Assembly: GCF_014205155.1 (NCBI RefSeq)
Contig: NZ_JACHMX010000001.1
Span: forward strand, 3,410,001-3,474,000
DNA: 64,000 nucleotides
DNA from: Amycolatopsis umgeniensis
Lineage (GTDB): Bacteria > Actinomycetota > Actinomycetes > Mycobacteriales > Pseudonocardiaceae
Direction of reading: 5' to 3'
Shown here: positions 18,701 to 26,055 of the stretch, piece after piece
Layout of the letters: each line of letters begins with the position of its first letter
Numbering within the stretch: position 1 is the stretch's first letter
The notes under the pieces: generated by a model
Seen by the model: only the letters and a program-made list of their open reading frames with translations
What the model was told of the DNA's origin: nothing
The model's database searches: none
Made by a program: the position numbers and the translations under genes

Positions 18701-18760
18701 GGCTACGGCGCGCTACGAAGACGGGCGGCCGCGGCCGTCGAAGCGATCCTCCGCGCCTGA
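15746..18760 (+). CDS. SARP/AfsR-type regulator (BTAD, NB-ARC ATPase, TPR)
   Basis: About 1004 residues. An OmpR-like winged helix (VRIQVLGSLRVWLD ... LVDALWGERPP ... VNVLQTHVKHLRRLL) plus a BTAD domain fill about 1-250. An NB-ARC/STAND ATPase follows with Walker A GTAGAGKTA near residue 308 and KALVLLDN as Walker B. The last 300 residues are TPRs (repeated GNLGxxxWxxG-type units). This is the AfsR layout, usually an activator of secondary metabolism or stress genes. GTG 15746 lies seven bases after TACGTT, so a leaderless start is likely; GTG 15761 is the alternative. Starts 87 bases after jetC; functional linkage is uncertain. Confidence 0.87.
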   Translation: MAPTAVRIQVLGSLRVWLDRAELDLGPPGRRAVLGLLVLAGGEAMSKQDLVDALWGERPPRSAVNVLQTHVKHLRRLLEPGRPSRSGSEILPHVGGGYALRREAVEVDLPHVRGLVAEANDAQRDGETGRAAALFGEALRWWHGKPLADIPLLATHPKVVALIAERRALLARYGDAMLAIGAADEVLTELVEAAADQPLDEPAQARLIRAYHGAGQRATAFRLYQEVRERLVEELGVEPGPELLAAHAALLDDGEPLPSPRPRARVPRQLPAEPPGFTGRTTELSILDELVPRSGGVGGAVALAAITGTAGAGKTALAVHWAHRVKDRFPDGQFYANLRGHSPGPPATALEVLTRFLAALEIPAERLPADTETASALYRTLMTDRKALVLLDNVARVDQVRPLLPAGPGCLVLVTARDRMAGLVAFHGARRLTLGMLDPGEALELLARVLGADWIKAEREAAAEVAELCAYLPLALRIAAANLADHPGNGIEDYSVELRKGNLLAALTVPGDEQIAIRTAFDLSYRALPAETSRLFRLLSLVPGNDMGVEAVEILTGSGQAGPMLDALAGAHLVEQHAPDRYHFHDLLRRYAADRLEARESPAEIGSARGRLHEWYLRAVDNAAKLAYPHMFRLPLSVPDGPIPAAVKENAADWLETELGNLVAVIEDAARIGPRPMAWLLADALRGYFWMSLRQVEWRAAAAAALSAAEEDGDPRARAAARFSLADLSFRQGRYREAVRYYTGALMLARRAGWVEAQAAVLGNLGCAYWQSGRLPAAAARFSRGLELSRRAGRAAGEAVALGNLGLVHWEMGDLPRAAEHYARALRRYRRIGSRYGEAINLSNLGQVQHARGRVSEAAGLLAEALTLHREAGNRAGEAETLGRLASAYCDLGRLADALTHARDGLRLAHETGEPRGEGEVLVALASVHHRAGHRRDAVRRYRQALALLRETGDRYPEADALIGLAVATGDLGQARQALALAERAGYGALRRRAAAAVEAILRA

Positions 18761-18761
18761 G

Positions 18762-19187
18762 TCAGGCGGCGACGTCGCTACGGCTTTCGTACCCGCCCGC
18801 CGGGTCGAAGGTGACGACGACCCACGGGTTGACGCCGTGTTCCTTGCCTTTGCTGTCCAGGCAGGAGAACTCGCTCATGTCGTAGGCCTGCCAGACCGAG
18901 CTGTTCGGTTTCCCGCCCAAGGATTCCTCGATCCGGCCGACCCAGCGGCAGGCGGAACTGTGCACCCGCGCCGTCACCGACGGCTCGGCCCAGACGATCG
19001 TTCCGCCGTTCGCGCACCAGGAAAGGTCGAACGTGTAGGTCCATTTCCCCGGGTCCTCGAGTACGACCGGTTTGATGACCTTGGCGCCGGAGGCGCATTC
19101 CCTGGCCGCGTTCGCCTCGCCGGTGGCGACGAACGTGAGCCCGGCGCACAGGATCACCGAACCGGCGAGCATCTTCTTGAGCGTCAT
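18762..19187 (-). CDS. secreted protein of unknown function
   Basis: 141 residues. A Sec signal peptide (KKMLAGSVILCAGLTFVATG, cleavage probably after EANA) is followed by a small domain with four or more cysteines (REC, SWC, SAC, FSC), suggesting a disulfide-stabilised exported protein. No family recognised. The start ATG at 19187 has GGGGGAG directly upstream on the minus strand; the longer open frame to 19475 lacks such a site and has no signal-like start. Its stop lies one base from the convergent SARP stop. Confidence 0.75.
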   Translation of the reverse strand: MTLKKMLAGSVILCAGLTFVATGEANAARECASGAKVIKPVVLEDPGKWTYTFDLSWCANGGTIVWAEPSVTARVHSSACRWVGRIEESLGGKPNSSVWQAYDMSEFSCLDSKGKEHGVNPWVVVTFDPAGGYESRSDVAA

Positions 19188-19335
19188 CGCTCCCCCTGAA
19201 TCCGTTGTCCTCCCACTGTTCCCCCGGCCCCGGCCGTCCGCAAGCCGCCGGACGCCGGGTCCAACCGACGTCCAATGGCCGTCCAGTGCCGCCGAATAGC
19301 TTGGGGCGCACTGTTTTCCGTTGAGGGGAGTACGG

Positions 19336-20208
19336 ATGAGGGCACGACTCAAGAAAGCCTTGATCGCGGCGGCCACCACGGTGTCCGTCGCGGCGGCGCT
19401 CGTCGCCGGCACCGGGAGCGCGAATTCGGCGCAAGCGGCCGGACCGGAGGCGTTCGCGATCTCGTCGGACGGCAAGCTGATGGCCTACTTCAACACCGCC
19501 ACACCCCAGGTACTCAACTGGGTCCGGCTCGTGCAGGGACTCACCTGCGGGGAGACCTATCTGATCGGGATCGACTTCCGGGTACAGGACGGTCTGCTGT
19601 ACGGGGTGGGGAACAAGGGCTGCATCTACACGATCTCGACCCCGCCGAAGACGCCGGACGTCGTCGTCACGAAGGTCTCGCAACTGACCATTCCGCTGTA
19701 CGGCAAGGACTTCGGCGTCGACTTCAACCCGGCGGCCGACCGGCTCCGGGTGATCAGCGACAACGGCCAGAACCTGCGGCACAACATCGGGGGCACCACG
19801 GTCGAAGACACCGCCCTGACCACACCTCCCGCACCCGGGCGGACCCACGGGGTCACGGCCGCCGCCTACACGAACAACGACCTCAACCCCGACACCGCCA
19901 CCACGTTGTTCGACATCGGCACGGCCACCGACCAGGTGCTCATCCAGGCACCGGCCAACAACGGGCTCCTCAGCCCCACCGGGGCGCTCGGCGTCGACGC
20001 CGGCCCGATCGCGGGCTTCGACATCTTCAGCGATCTGACCAACGGCAAGACGACCTCGGTGAGCGCGTTCGCCGTGCTCAACCCGGCCGCCGGACCGCCG
20101 CCTTCGACGCTCTACACCGTCAACCTGCTGACCGGAGCGGCGACCAAGGTCGGCGACTTCCCGCTGCCGATCGGTGACATCGCGGTCGCTCTCGACACGG
20201 CTTACTGA
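19336..20208 (+). CDS. DUF4394 domain secreted protein
   Basis: 290 residues from the ATG at 19336 (GAGGGGAG upstream). The N-terminus is a signal peptide (RLKKALIAAATTVSVAAALVAG, ending SAQAA). The mature part repeats motifs of the DUF4394 beta-propeller-like family: FAISSDGKLMAYFNT, LIGIDFRVQDGLLYGVGNKG, FGVDFNPAADRLRVISDNGQN and LGVDAGPIAGFDI. Such proteins are exported and uncharacterised. Divergent from the secreted protein at 18762-19187. A hexanucleotide repeat inside an inverted repeat follows the stop. Confidence 0.8.
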   Translation: MRARLKKALIAAATTVSVAAALVAGTGSANSAQAAGPEAFAISSDGKLMAYFNTATPQVLNWVRLVQGLTCGETYLIGIDFRVQDGLLYGVGNKGCIYTISTPPKTPDVVVTKVSQLTIPLYGKDFGVDFNPAADRLRVISDNGQNLRHNIGGTTVEDTALTTPPAPGRTHGVTAAAYTNNDLNPDTATTLFDIGTATDQVLIQAPANNGLLSPTGALGVDAGPIAGFDIFSDLTNGKTTSVSAFAVLNPAAGPPPSTLYTVNLLTGAATKVGDFPLPIGDIAVALDTAY

Positions 20209-20218
20209 GCGAGTGGTG

Positions 20219-20290
20219 CTGTTCGGTGTTCGGTCTCGGCTTTGGCCTTGGCCTTGGCCTTGGCCTTGGCCTTGGCCGGATACCGAACAG
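20219..20290. repeat. (GGCCTT)n microsatellite inside an inverted repeat
   Basis: Five perfect GGCCTT units (20244-20273) follow one GGCTTT unit (20238-20243). The tract is enclosed by 9-bp arms CTGTTCGGT (20219-20227) and ACCGAACAG (20282-20290). Starts ten bases after the DUF4394 stop, so it could fold as a terminator-like stem, and the hexamer number may vary between strains. Confidence 0.8.
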
Positions 20291-20347
20291 TTCCGTTTCC
20301 GGAATTCGGCGATGGTCGCTTTCTCGATGATGCCTCGTGTTCGTCTG

Positions 20348-20613
20348 TTGCCGGAAATCGGCGACGCCTCGCGGGAGTGTGGGGTCGGGAGCTGCCGGCG
20401 GCCGGTCACACGCCCACCTATTGCCGGAAACCGGCGACGCCTCGCGGGAGTGTGGGGTCGGGAGCTGCCGGCGGCCGGTCACATGCCCACCTATTGCCGG
20501 AAACCGGCAACACCTCCCGGAAGCGCGAAGTCGAGAACCGCCGGCGGCCGATCACACGCCCACCTATTGCCGGAAACCGGCAACACCTCCCGGCGGCCGC
20601 AGGATCCGGAATT
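20348..20613. repeat. 73-bp tandem repeat array, 3.6 copies
   Basis: Units begin at 20348, 20421, 20494 and 20567, each with TTGCCGGAAA(C/T)CGGC and period exactly 73. Units 1 and 2 are almost identical; unit 3 diverges in its middle; unit 4 is cut by the HNH gene upstream region. Each unit carries the mini-palindrome GCCGG-AAA-CCGGC. The 20209-20640 interval holds this array and the hexamer tract and no convincing gene. Confidence 0.88.
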
Positions 20614-20640
20614 GTCGGTGGCTGGTTGTAGGTTTGTCGG

Positions 20641-21855
20641 GTGGATACTTCTTTGGCTGTATTGAAGGAAATGCCCGATCCTCGCACGTTGGGTGACGAG
20701 GAGTGTGTCGCTTTGGCGCAGGCGGTGTCGGCTGATATCGCGCGGTTGGAGGCGGTGCGGTTCCGGGCGCTGGCGCAGTTGTCACGGCATCGTGAGGGTG
20801 CGCGGAGCGTGGTGCAGGAAGTCGCGTTCGCGTTGTCTCTTGTGGACAATCACGCGGGTGCGATGGTCGCCGCGGCCGAAGCGTTGACCACCCGCCTGCC
20901 CCGCACCCTGGGATTGATGGACCAAGGCAAACTCAGCGGCTTCGGCGCGATGAAAGTCGCCGCCGCGACCGCGTGGCTATCGGACGAGGACGCCCTCGCG
21001 GCTGATGCTCTGCTGGAGGATCGATTGGAGGACAAGAATTCCGAGCAGATCCGTAAAGCAGCGGGGCATGCGGCGATCACCGTCGACCGCGAGGGCGCGG
21101 GCAGGCGTACCGAACGGCAACGCGACGGCCGCCGATTGACCGTGCGCCACGGGGAGACGGGGGTGGCGTCGATCGAGGTCGAGGACGGCCCCGTCGAGAA
21201 GGTCGCCGCGGCTTATGTGCGGATCGATCGTGAGGCGCGGGCGTTGAAGACCGGCAGCGAGACCCGCACCCTCGACCAACTCCGTGCCGACGTGGCGCTC
21301 GATCTCCTGCTGGGCGGCCAGGGCGGGAAGACCGAACGTACCGAGGTGTTCCTCTACATGGACCTGTTCACCTACCTCGGGGTGAACGACGAACCGGCAG
21401 AGCTGGCCGGGCACGGCCATGTTCCCGCCACACTGGCCCGGGAGATCGCGACCGGTGCGGACACTGTGCTGCGGCGGATCATCACCGATCCGTTGTCCGG
21501 GCAGGTTCTGGACCTGGGCCGCAACCGATACCGGCCGTCAGCCGGGCAGGGCGAGTTTGTTCGGGTGCGGGATCGTGAGTGCCGAAGACCGGGCTGTCAC
21601 CGACCGGCTCAGGCCTGCGATATCGACCACTCGGTGCCGTGGGAGTTCGGTGGGCACACCAACACAGATGAGCTGATCGACCTGTGCCGCCGAGATCATC
21701 GGTTGAAAGACGAACCGGGCTGGATCTACCGGCTCGCGTCTGATGGCACTCTGACTGTCACCACGCCGACCGGGCAGAGTTACGACAGCACACCCCCACC
21801 GCTGCACGAACCCCGCCCGGAGGCACCCCCAGCCGAGGAACCACCACCGTTCTGA
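20641..21855 (+). CDS. DUF222 / HNH endonuclease (13E12 repeat family)
   Basis: 404 residues from the GTG at 20641. The N-terminal two-thirds is the DUF222 helical domain (VALAQAVSADIARLEAVRF ... RLPRTLGLMDQGKLSGFGAMKV). The C-terminus is an HNH nuclease: CRRPGCHRPAQACDIDHSVPWEFGGH then LIDLCRRDHRLK, giving the zinc cysteines and the catalytic DH/N/H set near residues 315-355. This is the REP13E12-type family of actinobacteria, present in multiple copies per genome and in mycobacteria tied to repeats and phage attachment. It is framed on both sides by palindromic repeat arrays, so it may be a repeat-associated or selfish element. A proline-rich tail ends the protein. Confidence 0.9.
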   Translation: MDTSLAVLKEMPDPRTLGDEECVALAQAVSADIARLEAVRFRALAQLSRHREGARSVVQEVAFALSLVDNHAGAMVAAAEALTTRLPRTLGLMDQGKLSGFGAMKVAAATAWLSDEDALAADALLEDRLEDKNSEQIRKAAGHAAITVDREGAGRRTERQRDGRRLTVRHGETGVASIEVEDGPVEKVAAAYVRIDREARALKTGSETRTLDQLRADVALDLLLGGQGGKTERTEVFLYMDLFTYLGVNDEPAELAGHGHVPATLAREIATGADTVLRRIITDPLSGQVLDLGRNRYRPSAGQGEFVRVRDRECRRPGCHRPAQACDIDHSVPWEFGGHTNTDELIDLCRRDHRLKDEPGWIYRLASDGTLTVTTPTGQSYDSTPPPLHEPRPEAPPAEEPPPF

Positions 21856-21860
21856 GCACC

Positions 21861-22414
21861 GTCGCCGAAAAACGGCTAACGCTCTCTTCCCTAGCGCGGC
21901 CAGCTTGCGCGGTCATGAGCCGTTTCGCCAGCGGAACTCCACCGTTGCCGAAACCGCCTACCGCTCCCTTCCGCAACGCCACCAGCTACCCAGCCGTGAG
22001 CCACCCCACCAACGGAGCCCACCTCCGCCCCGGCTCATCGCCGAAAACCGGCGACCGTTCCCTCCCCAACGGAGCTCACCTCCGTGCCAACCCGTTGCCA
22101 AAAACGGCTACCGGCCGAACTCCAACGTCACCGCACCAACGAAACCCCACCACCCCCGGCTCATCGCCGAAAACGACCACCGCTCCCCTACCCATTGCCG
22201 CCAGTCGCCCAGCCGTGAGGCCCGCTCCACCAAGAGAGCCGCCCCACGTCCCGGCTCATCGCCGGAAACCGGCTACCGCTCGCGAGTCCAACGGAGCCCC
22301 CTCCATGCCAACCCGTTGCCGAAAAACGGCTACCGGCCAAGCTCCCACGCCGCCGCAACCCACCCCACCAACAGGACCCCACCACCCCGCCCCATCGCCG
22401 AAACCCGGCGACAG
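21861..22414. repeat. array of eight degenerate mini-palindromes downstream of HNH gene
   Basis: Copies of a roughly 21-bp palindrome, consensus (A/G)T(C/T)GCCGAAAACCGGC(G/T)ACCG, start near 21861, 21944, 22037, 22094, 22163, 22258, 22315 and 22394. From 22037 on, two flavours mostly alternate: one introduced by GGCTCATCGCC, the other by CCAACCCGTTGCC. Spacing is irregular (57-95 bases), and flanks are also partly repeated (CCAACGGAGC). The strand is strongly C-rich. The 21856-22512 interval holds no convincing gene. Confidence 0.8.
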
Positions 22415-22512
22415 CTACCCAACACCCACCCAAGAGTCCACCCACGGTCTGAGCCCGAAGTACAGACCTCGAGCCGATCCGGGAACGAACACGGATCGGC
22501 AGGCTCACGGTC

Positions 22513-23220
22513 ATGAAAACCGACTACGTCTTCCCCGGCCGCCGCGTCACCGCGGTCTCGATGGTCCTCGGCCCGGTCCTGCTGCTCACCGGAACGCTGC
22601 TGCGGTCCCGGTTCAACTTCTTCTTCCCCGATCAGCTCAGGGCGATGGGCGACCATCCGGCGCTGATGACCGCCGCCTACACGTGTTTCCTGGCGGGCAA
22701 CGTCTTGCTGTGGCCCGCGATCCTCGCGCTCGCCACGAAGATCGGCCGGACCAAGCCCGTACTGGCCACCTGGGGCGGCTTGTTCGTCCTAATAGGACTC
22801 TTCGAGCGGACCTTCCACGCCGGGATCGACCAGGCCGCGCTGGGGCTCACCGAGCGGCGTGGAGCCTCTTTCGCCGAGAGCGTGGTCAGTGAGTCATATC
22901 AGGATCTGCATCTTTTCAGTTTCCTGTCGTTCACCATCATGTTCGGCTGGTACGTACTCGCTTTCGCCGCCTATCGCACGAAAGCGCTCGGCGTCGTCCG
23001 GTCGATCGGGCTGGCGACGATGGGACTGCTGCCGCTCGGCGTGTTGAAGGGAACCGAAATCGTGTCGATCATCGGCACCGCCGGGCTTTGTGTCGCGTTG
23101 GTCCCGGCCGGTGTCGGCGTATTACTGGAAAGTCCCAAACCGAGCCGGAAGACGGTTTTGCTCACGGTACTCGCCGTTCCGGTTCTGGGCGCGCTCGCTT
23201 TCGCGAGCACCTTGGGCTGA
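22513..23220 (+). CDS. integral membrane protein, unknown
   Basis: 235 residues with about six or seven hydrophobic helices (for example VSMVLGPVLLLTGTLL, CFLAGNVLLWPAILAL, LATWGGLFVLIGLF, IMFGWYVLAFAAY). The conserved-looking loop FERTFHAGIDQAALGL contains acidic and His residues between helices. I do not recognise the family. ATG at 22513; a GC3-biased frame with few competing frames supports coding. No ribosome binding site stands out. It begins about 100 bases after the repeat array and has no obvious operon partner. Confidence 0.75.
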   Translation: MKTDYVFPGRRVTAVSMVLGPVLLLTGTLLRSRFNFFFPDQLRAMGDHPALMTAAYTCFLAGNVLLWPAILALATKIGRTKPVLATWGGLFVLIGLFERTFHAGIDQAALGLTERRGASFAESVVSESYQDLHLFSFLSFTIMFGWYVLAFAAYRTKALGVVRSIGLATMGLLPLGVLKGTEIVSIIGTAGLCVALVPAGVGVLLESPKPSRKTVLLTVLAVPVLGALAFASTLG

Positions 23221-23228
23221 GGTTTCCC

Positions 23229-23390
23229 TCAGGCCAGTCGCGCGGGCGCTTTTCCCGCCCTGTCACCGGATTCGTGGTCGCGCCCCGCCGGGAGGCAGCT
23301 CATCAGCAGTACGACACCGACCGCACCGAGAAGCATGTGCCCGGCGAGGATGCACAGCCCACAGAATCCGATCCACAATGAGATCTTCAT
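23229..23390 (-). CDS. small membrane protein candidate, 53 aa
   Basis: Short frame on the minus strand: starts MKISLWIGFCGLCILAGHML, continues with a second hydrophobic stretch (LGAVGVVLLMSCLP) and ends in a charged tail (DHESGDRAGKAPARLA). The hydrophobic pattern looks like one or two membrane helices. It lies 51 bases downstream of the DoxX gene on the same strand and could be co-transcribed. The ribosome binding site is weak, so this is a candidate only. Confidence 0.4.
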   Translation of the reverse strand: MKISLWIGFCGLCILAGHMLLGAVGVVLLMSCLPAGRDHESGDRAGKAPARLA

Positions 23391-23441
23391 TCTCAGATGG
23401 TAGGGCCGTCACCGCGAACGGTGCGCGGACTTGGGAAAGAC

Positions 23442-23930
23442 TTAAGGTCTCCTTTGGGCAAAGGGTCTGTTCGGCGTACGCGCGTAATACACCACCAAGG
23501 ACACCGTCGCCGCCAGGAAGACCACCTGCATCAGGCTCCTCGGCACCAGTTCGTCCATCACCGACGTCACCGGCCCGTTCACCGCCTTGTAGACGTTCGC
23601 CGGGAACATCCCCAGCAGCAGGACGGTCAGCCCGGCGGCGGCCCACGGCGCCGTACGCGACCACAGCACGCCGGCGGCGCCCGCGAGTTCGAGGACACCG
23701 GTGACGGTGACCAGCAGCCCGGGCGCAGGCAGCGCGGGCGGCACCATCGCGACGAGTTCCTCGCGCATGCCGATGAAATGCGCGAGCCCGGTCGTGACGA
23801 ACAGTGCCGCGACGCCGCCGCGCACCGCCACCGGCCAGGGCTTCAGCCGCCGGACGCCGACGGCTCCCAGCAGGGACAACGTCGCCGTGACGGCGACCAA
23901 CATCAGTACGGGTACGAGACCGGGATCCAT
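23442..23930 (-). CDS. DoxX family membrane protein
   Basis: 162 residues, four hydrophobic helices, matching the small DoxX-like family: GVAALFVTTGLAHFIGMREELVAMVPPALPAP, then LLVTVTGVLELAGAAGVLW with the conserved TGxxE pattern, and LLGMFPANVYKAVNG. Members are membrane proteins of unclear redox function. I place the start at the ATG at 23930, seven bases after GGAGGG; the frame runs further upstream into the TetR operator. Divergent from the TetR gene at 24014 and likely its target. Confidence 0.82.
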   Translation of the reverse strand: MDPGLVPVLMLVAVTATLSLLGAVGVRRLKPWPVAVRGGVAALFVTTGLAHFIGMREELVAMVPPALPAPGLLVTVTGVLELAGAAGVLWSRTAPWAAAGLTVLLLGMFPANVYKAVNGPVTSVMDELVPRSLMQVVFLAATVSLVVYYARTPNRPFAQRRP

Positions 23931-23962
23931 GACCATGCCCTCCGAGCAGCGAAACTTTCCAC

Positions 23963-23995
23963 TGACAAGATGCGCCCTTGCGGCCCATCTTGTCA
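23963..23995. promoter_or_regulatory. TetR-type operator between doxX-like and tetR genes
   Basis: Perfect 10-bp arms TGACAAGATG (23963-23972) and CATCTTGTCA (23986-23995) with a 13-base spacer; similarity continues a few bases into the spacer. It lies upstream of the TAGATT -10 element (24001-24006) of the TetR gene and of the DoxX start, as expected for a shared repressor site. Confidence 0.78.
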
Positions 23996-24013
23996 ATGAC
24001 TAGATTCGCGGGC

Positions 24014-24550
24014 ATGAGTCCGTACCACCACGGTGACCTCCGCCGGGCCGTGCTCGACGCCGCCGTCGCGGCCGTCACCGAACACGGCCCGGCCGGCCTC
24101 AGCCTCCGCGACCTCGCCCGGCGAGCCGGGGTCTCGCACGCCGGGCCGGTACACCACTTCGGCGACAAGGCCGGGGTGCTCACCGCACTCGCCGCCGAGG
24201 GATTCGACCTGCTCGCGGACGCGCTCGCCGTCGAGAGCGGGCAGGACTTCGTCGAGGTCGGTGTCGCCTACGTGCGCTTCGCGATCGAGCATCGCGCGCA
24301 TTTCGAGGTGATGTTCCGTCCCGAACTCCACCGCGAGGACGACGCGGCACTGACGGCGGCCCGTGACCGCGCGGGGCTCCTGCTGACCAGCGGCGCCTCA
24401 TCGGTCAGTGACGACGAGATGGCCGGCGTCGCCGCGTGGTCGCTGATGCACGGTTTCGCCAACCTGTGGCTCACCGGCGCGCTGCGCGCCGAGCACCTCG
24501 AGGATCCGGACACCGCCGCCCGCGCGATCGCCCGGATCCTGTTCCCCTGA
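24014..24550 (+). CDS. TetR family transcriptional regulator
   Basis: 178 residues from the ATG at 24014. DNA-binding part: HHGDLRRAVLDAAVAAVTEHGPAGLSLRDLARRAGVS with the recognition helix HAGPVHHFGDKAGVLTAL (about 40-58). The C-terminal domain is of the WHG type common in actinomycete TetRs (FEVMFRPELH ... AWSLMHGFANLW). TAGATT ends seven bases before the ATG, so the transcript is likely leaderless. A 10-bp-arm operator lies in the divergent intergenic space, indicating autoregulation and control of the DoxX gene. Confidence 0.88.
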   Translation: MSPYHHGDLRRAVLDAAVAAVTEHGPAGLSLRDLARRAGVSHAGPVHHFGDKAGVLTALAAEGFDLLADALAVESGQDFVEVGVAYVRFAIEHRAHFEVMFRPELHREDDAALTAARDRAGLLLTSGASSVSDDEMAGVAAWSLMHGFANLWLTGALRAEHLEDPDTAARAIARILFP

Positions 24551-24557
24551 ACGCGGC

Positions 24558-25325
24558 TCAGACCTGCGTGGTGGGCACGATGGTGACCTGCTGCAGGTTC
24601 ACCCTCGCCGGGAGCGAGGTCAGGAAAGCCACGGTCTCGGCGATGTCGTCCGCCTTCAGCCAGGTCAGCGTCCCGCGCATGCCGTCGAGCCACTCCAGCG
24701 CGCCGGCGTCGGTGACGTGGCCCTGCAGCTCGGTCTCGACCAGACCTGGCTCGATCGCCGCGACCCGCACGTGCTTCGGGCCGAGGTCGGCACGAAGGTT
24801 CTTCGACAGGTGCGTGACGTACGCCTTCGAAGCGGCGTATACGGCGAAGGACGGGAAGATGCCCTGAGCACCGATGGACGAGGTGTTCACCAGATCGGCG
24901 ACCCCCTTTTCGGCCGCCGAAGCGACCAGATGCGGGACGAACGCGCCGATCGCGTTCATCAGACCCGTCAGGTTGACGTCGATCATGCGCTGCCAGTCAT
25001 CGGTGGCGAGTTCGTCGATCGGCGCGGCCAGCATCACGCCCGCGTTGTTGAACAGCAGGTCCGCGCGGCCCAGTTTCGCCTCGACCTCGGCCGCCGCGGC
25101 CCGCATCGCCCCGGCGTCGGCGACGTCGGCCGCGAGGACGAGTGCGGTACCGCCGTCCCCCTCGATCTCTTTGGCGAGCATTTCCAGCCTGTCCGTGCGA
25201 CGGGCGATGAGCGCGACAGCCGCACCCGAGGCGGCGAGCCGCCGTGCGGTCGCCTCGCCGATCCCGCTGGACGCACCGGTGACGACGGCGACCCTGTTTT
25301 CGTGCCGTGCCTGGATGTTCGTCAT
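24558..25325 (-). CDS. short-chain dehydrogenase/reductase
   Basis: 255-residue classical SDR. Cofactor loop TGASSGIG (about 15-22), structural NNAG, catalytic Ser in NTSSIG and YAASK (Tyr/Lys) about 160-164. After beta-2, the sequence IARRTDR has basic residues, pointing to NADPH. Start ATG at 25325 with AGAGGAGAG upstream; the longer frame has no binding site. It is followed on the same strand side by the converging TetR gene and preceded by another TetR gene at 25420 on the same strand, which might regulate it. Substrate unknown. Confidence 0.9.
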   Translation of the reverse strand: MTNIQARHENRVAVVTGASSGIGEATARRLAASGAAVALIARRTDRLEMLAKEIEGDGGTALVLAADVADAGAMRAAAAEVEAKLGRADLLFNNAGVMLAAPIDELATDDWQRMIDVNLTGLMNAIGAFVPHLVASAAEKGVADLVNTSSIGAQGIFPSFAVYAASKAYVTHLSKNLRADLGPKHVRVAAIEPGLVETELQGHVTDAGALEWLDGMRGTLTWLKADDIAETVAFLTSLPARVNLQQVTIVPTTQV

Positions 25326-25419
25326 CTTGTCTCTCCTCTGTGGACTCGTTCTGAGTCCAGGTAACCGGCCCACGAGGAGAGATGGCACGGTCTGTTCAGC
25401 CTGGGTCCGGCAGTACCAG

Positions 25420-25974
25420 TCAGGCCTCGAACGCGCCGAGGACGAGCCCGGCGTGCTTACGCCAGACGTCGTCGCCCTGCCCGGCGGTCAGTTCGACGAT
25501 CCGGCCGAGCGCGAGGATCTGCAGGCCGATGTCCGCCGACGTGATGTCGTCCCGCAGACGTCCCTCCCGTCGCGCGCGTTCGACCAACCCGTCGAGACTC
25601 TCGGCGAGATGCGCGCGACAGGCGTCGAGAGCGCCTTCGGTGACGGTGAGCCCGTCGAGGAACGCCCGATGCCGGGCCATCATCGCCAGCGTCCGCTCGA
25701 CGACGAGGCTGATCCCCTCCCAAGCGTCTTCAGCCGCTTTCGCGTTCTCGGAGACGGCCTCCCACTCGGCGACATCGTCCTCCAACACCGCTCTGACCAG
25801 GTCGTCCTTGGTGGGGAAGTGCCGGTAGACGGTGGCGACGCCGACGTCGGCCCGGCGCGCGATCTCCCGGACGTCGGTCGCGAGACCGCGTTCGGCGAAG
25901 CACTCACGCGCGGCCTCCAGCACCTGGCCGCGGTTCCGCACCGCGTCCCAGCGTTGACGTCGCGAAGTGGTCAT
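25420..25974 (-). CDS. TetR family transcriptional regulator
   Basis: 184 residues. The N-terminal HTH is RNRGQVLEAARECFAERGLATDVREIARRADVG followed by VATVYRHFPTKDDLVRAV (recognition helix about 45-60). The C-terminal half is a helical effector domain typical of the TetR_C_ /SbtR-like type. On the minus strand TAGGAT lies six bases before the ATG, giving a leaderless start. Two TGTTCCGGAAC palindromes lie in the 81-base gap to the divergent SDR-like gene at 26056, so it likely represses that gene and itself. Confidence 0.88.
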   Translation of the reverse strand: MTTSRRQRWDAVRNRGQVLEAARECFAERGLATDVREIARRADVGVATVYRHFPTKDDLVRAVLEDDVAEWEAVSENAKAAEDAWEGISLVVERTLAMMARHRAFLDGLTVTEGALDACRAHLAESLDGLVERARREGRLRDDITSADIGLQILALGRIVELTAGQGDDVWRKHAGLVLGAFEA

Positions 25975-25988
25975 GAGCGGATCCTACC

Positions 25989-26045
25989 TGTTCCGGAACT
26001 CATGTTTCGGATACGGTGATGTTCCGGATCAAGTGTTCCGGAACA
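25989..26045. promoter_or_regulatory. paired TGTTCCGGAACA operators
   Basis: A perfect 12-bp palindrome TGTTCCGGAACA lies at 26034-26045, a one-mismatch copy (TGTTCCGGAACT) at 25989-26000 and a half-site (ATGTTCCGGA) at about 26019. The sites are 45 bases apart, between divergent tetR and SDR-like genes; the right one abuts the ribosome binding site of the latter. Typical arrangement for TetR binding. Confidence 0.82.
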
Positions 26046-26055
26046 GGAGGAGACC

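Noticed and set aside
1..18760. Secondary-metabolite gene cluster (P450, exporter, SARP)
   Set aside because: No synthase, synthetase, terpene cyclase or RiPP precursor is visible between them; the jet operon and housekeeping genes intervene.
20348..20613. CRISPR array
   Set aside because: Units are 73-bp head-to-tail tandem copies with no unique spacers, and no cas genes are in the window.
20209..22512. Prophage or integrative element around the 13E12 gene
   Set aside because: No integrase, phage structural gene, tRNA or direct-repeat attachment pair was found.
21905..22892. Overlapping plus-strand frames of 203 and 325 codons through the downstream repeat array
   Set aside because: They translate the repeats into Pro/Arg/Thr-rich low complexity and run into the membrane protein gene out of frame.
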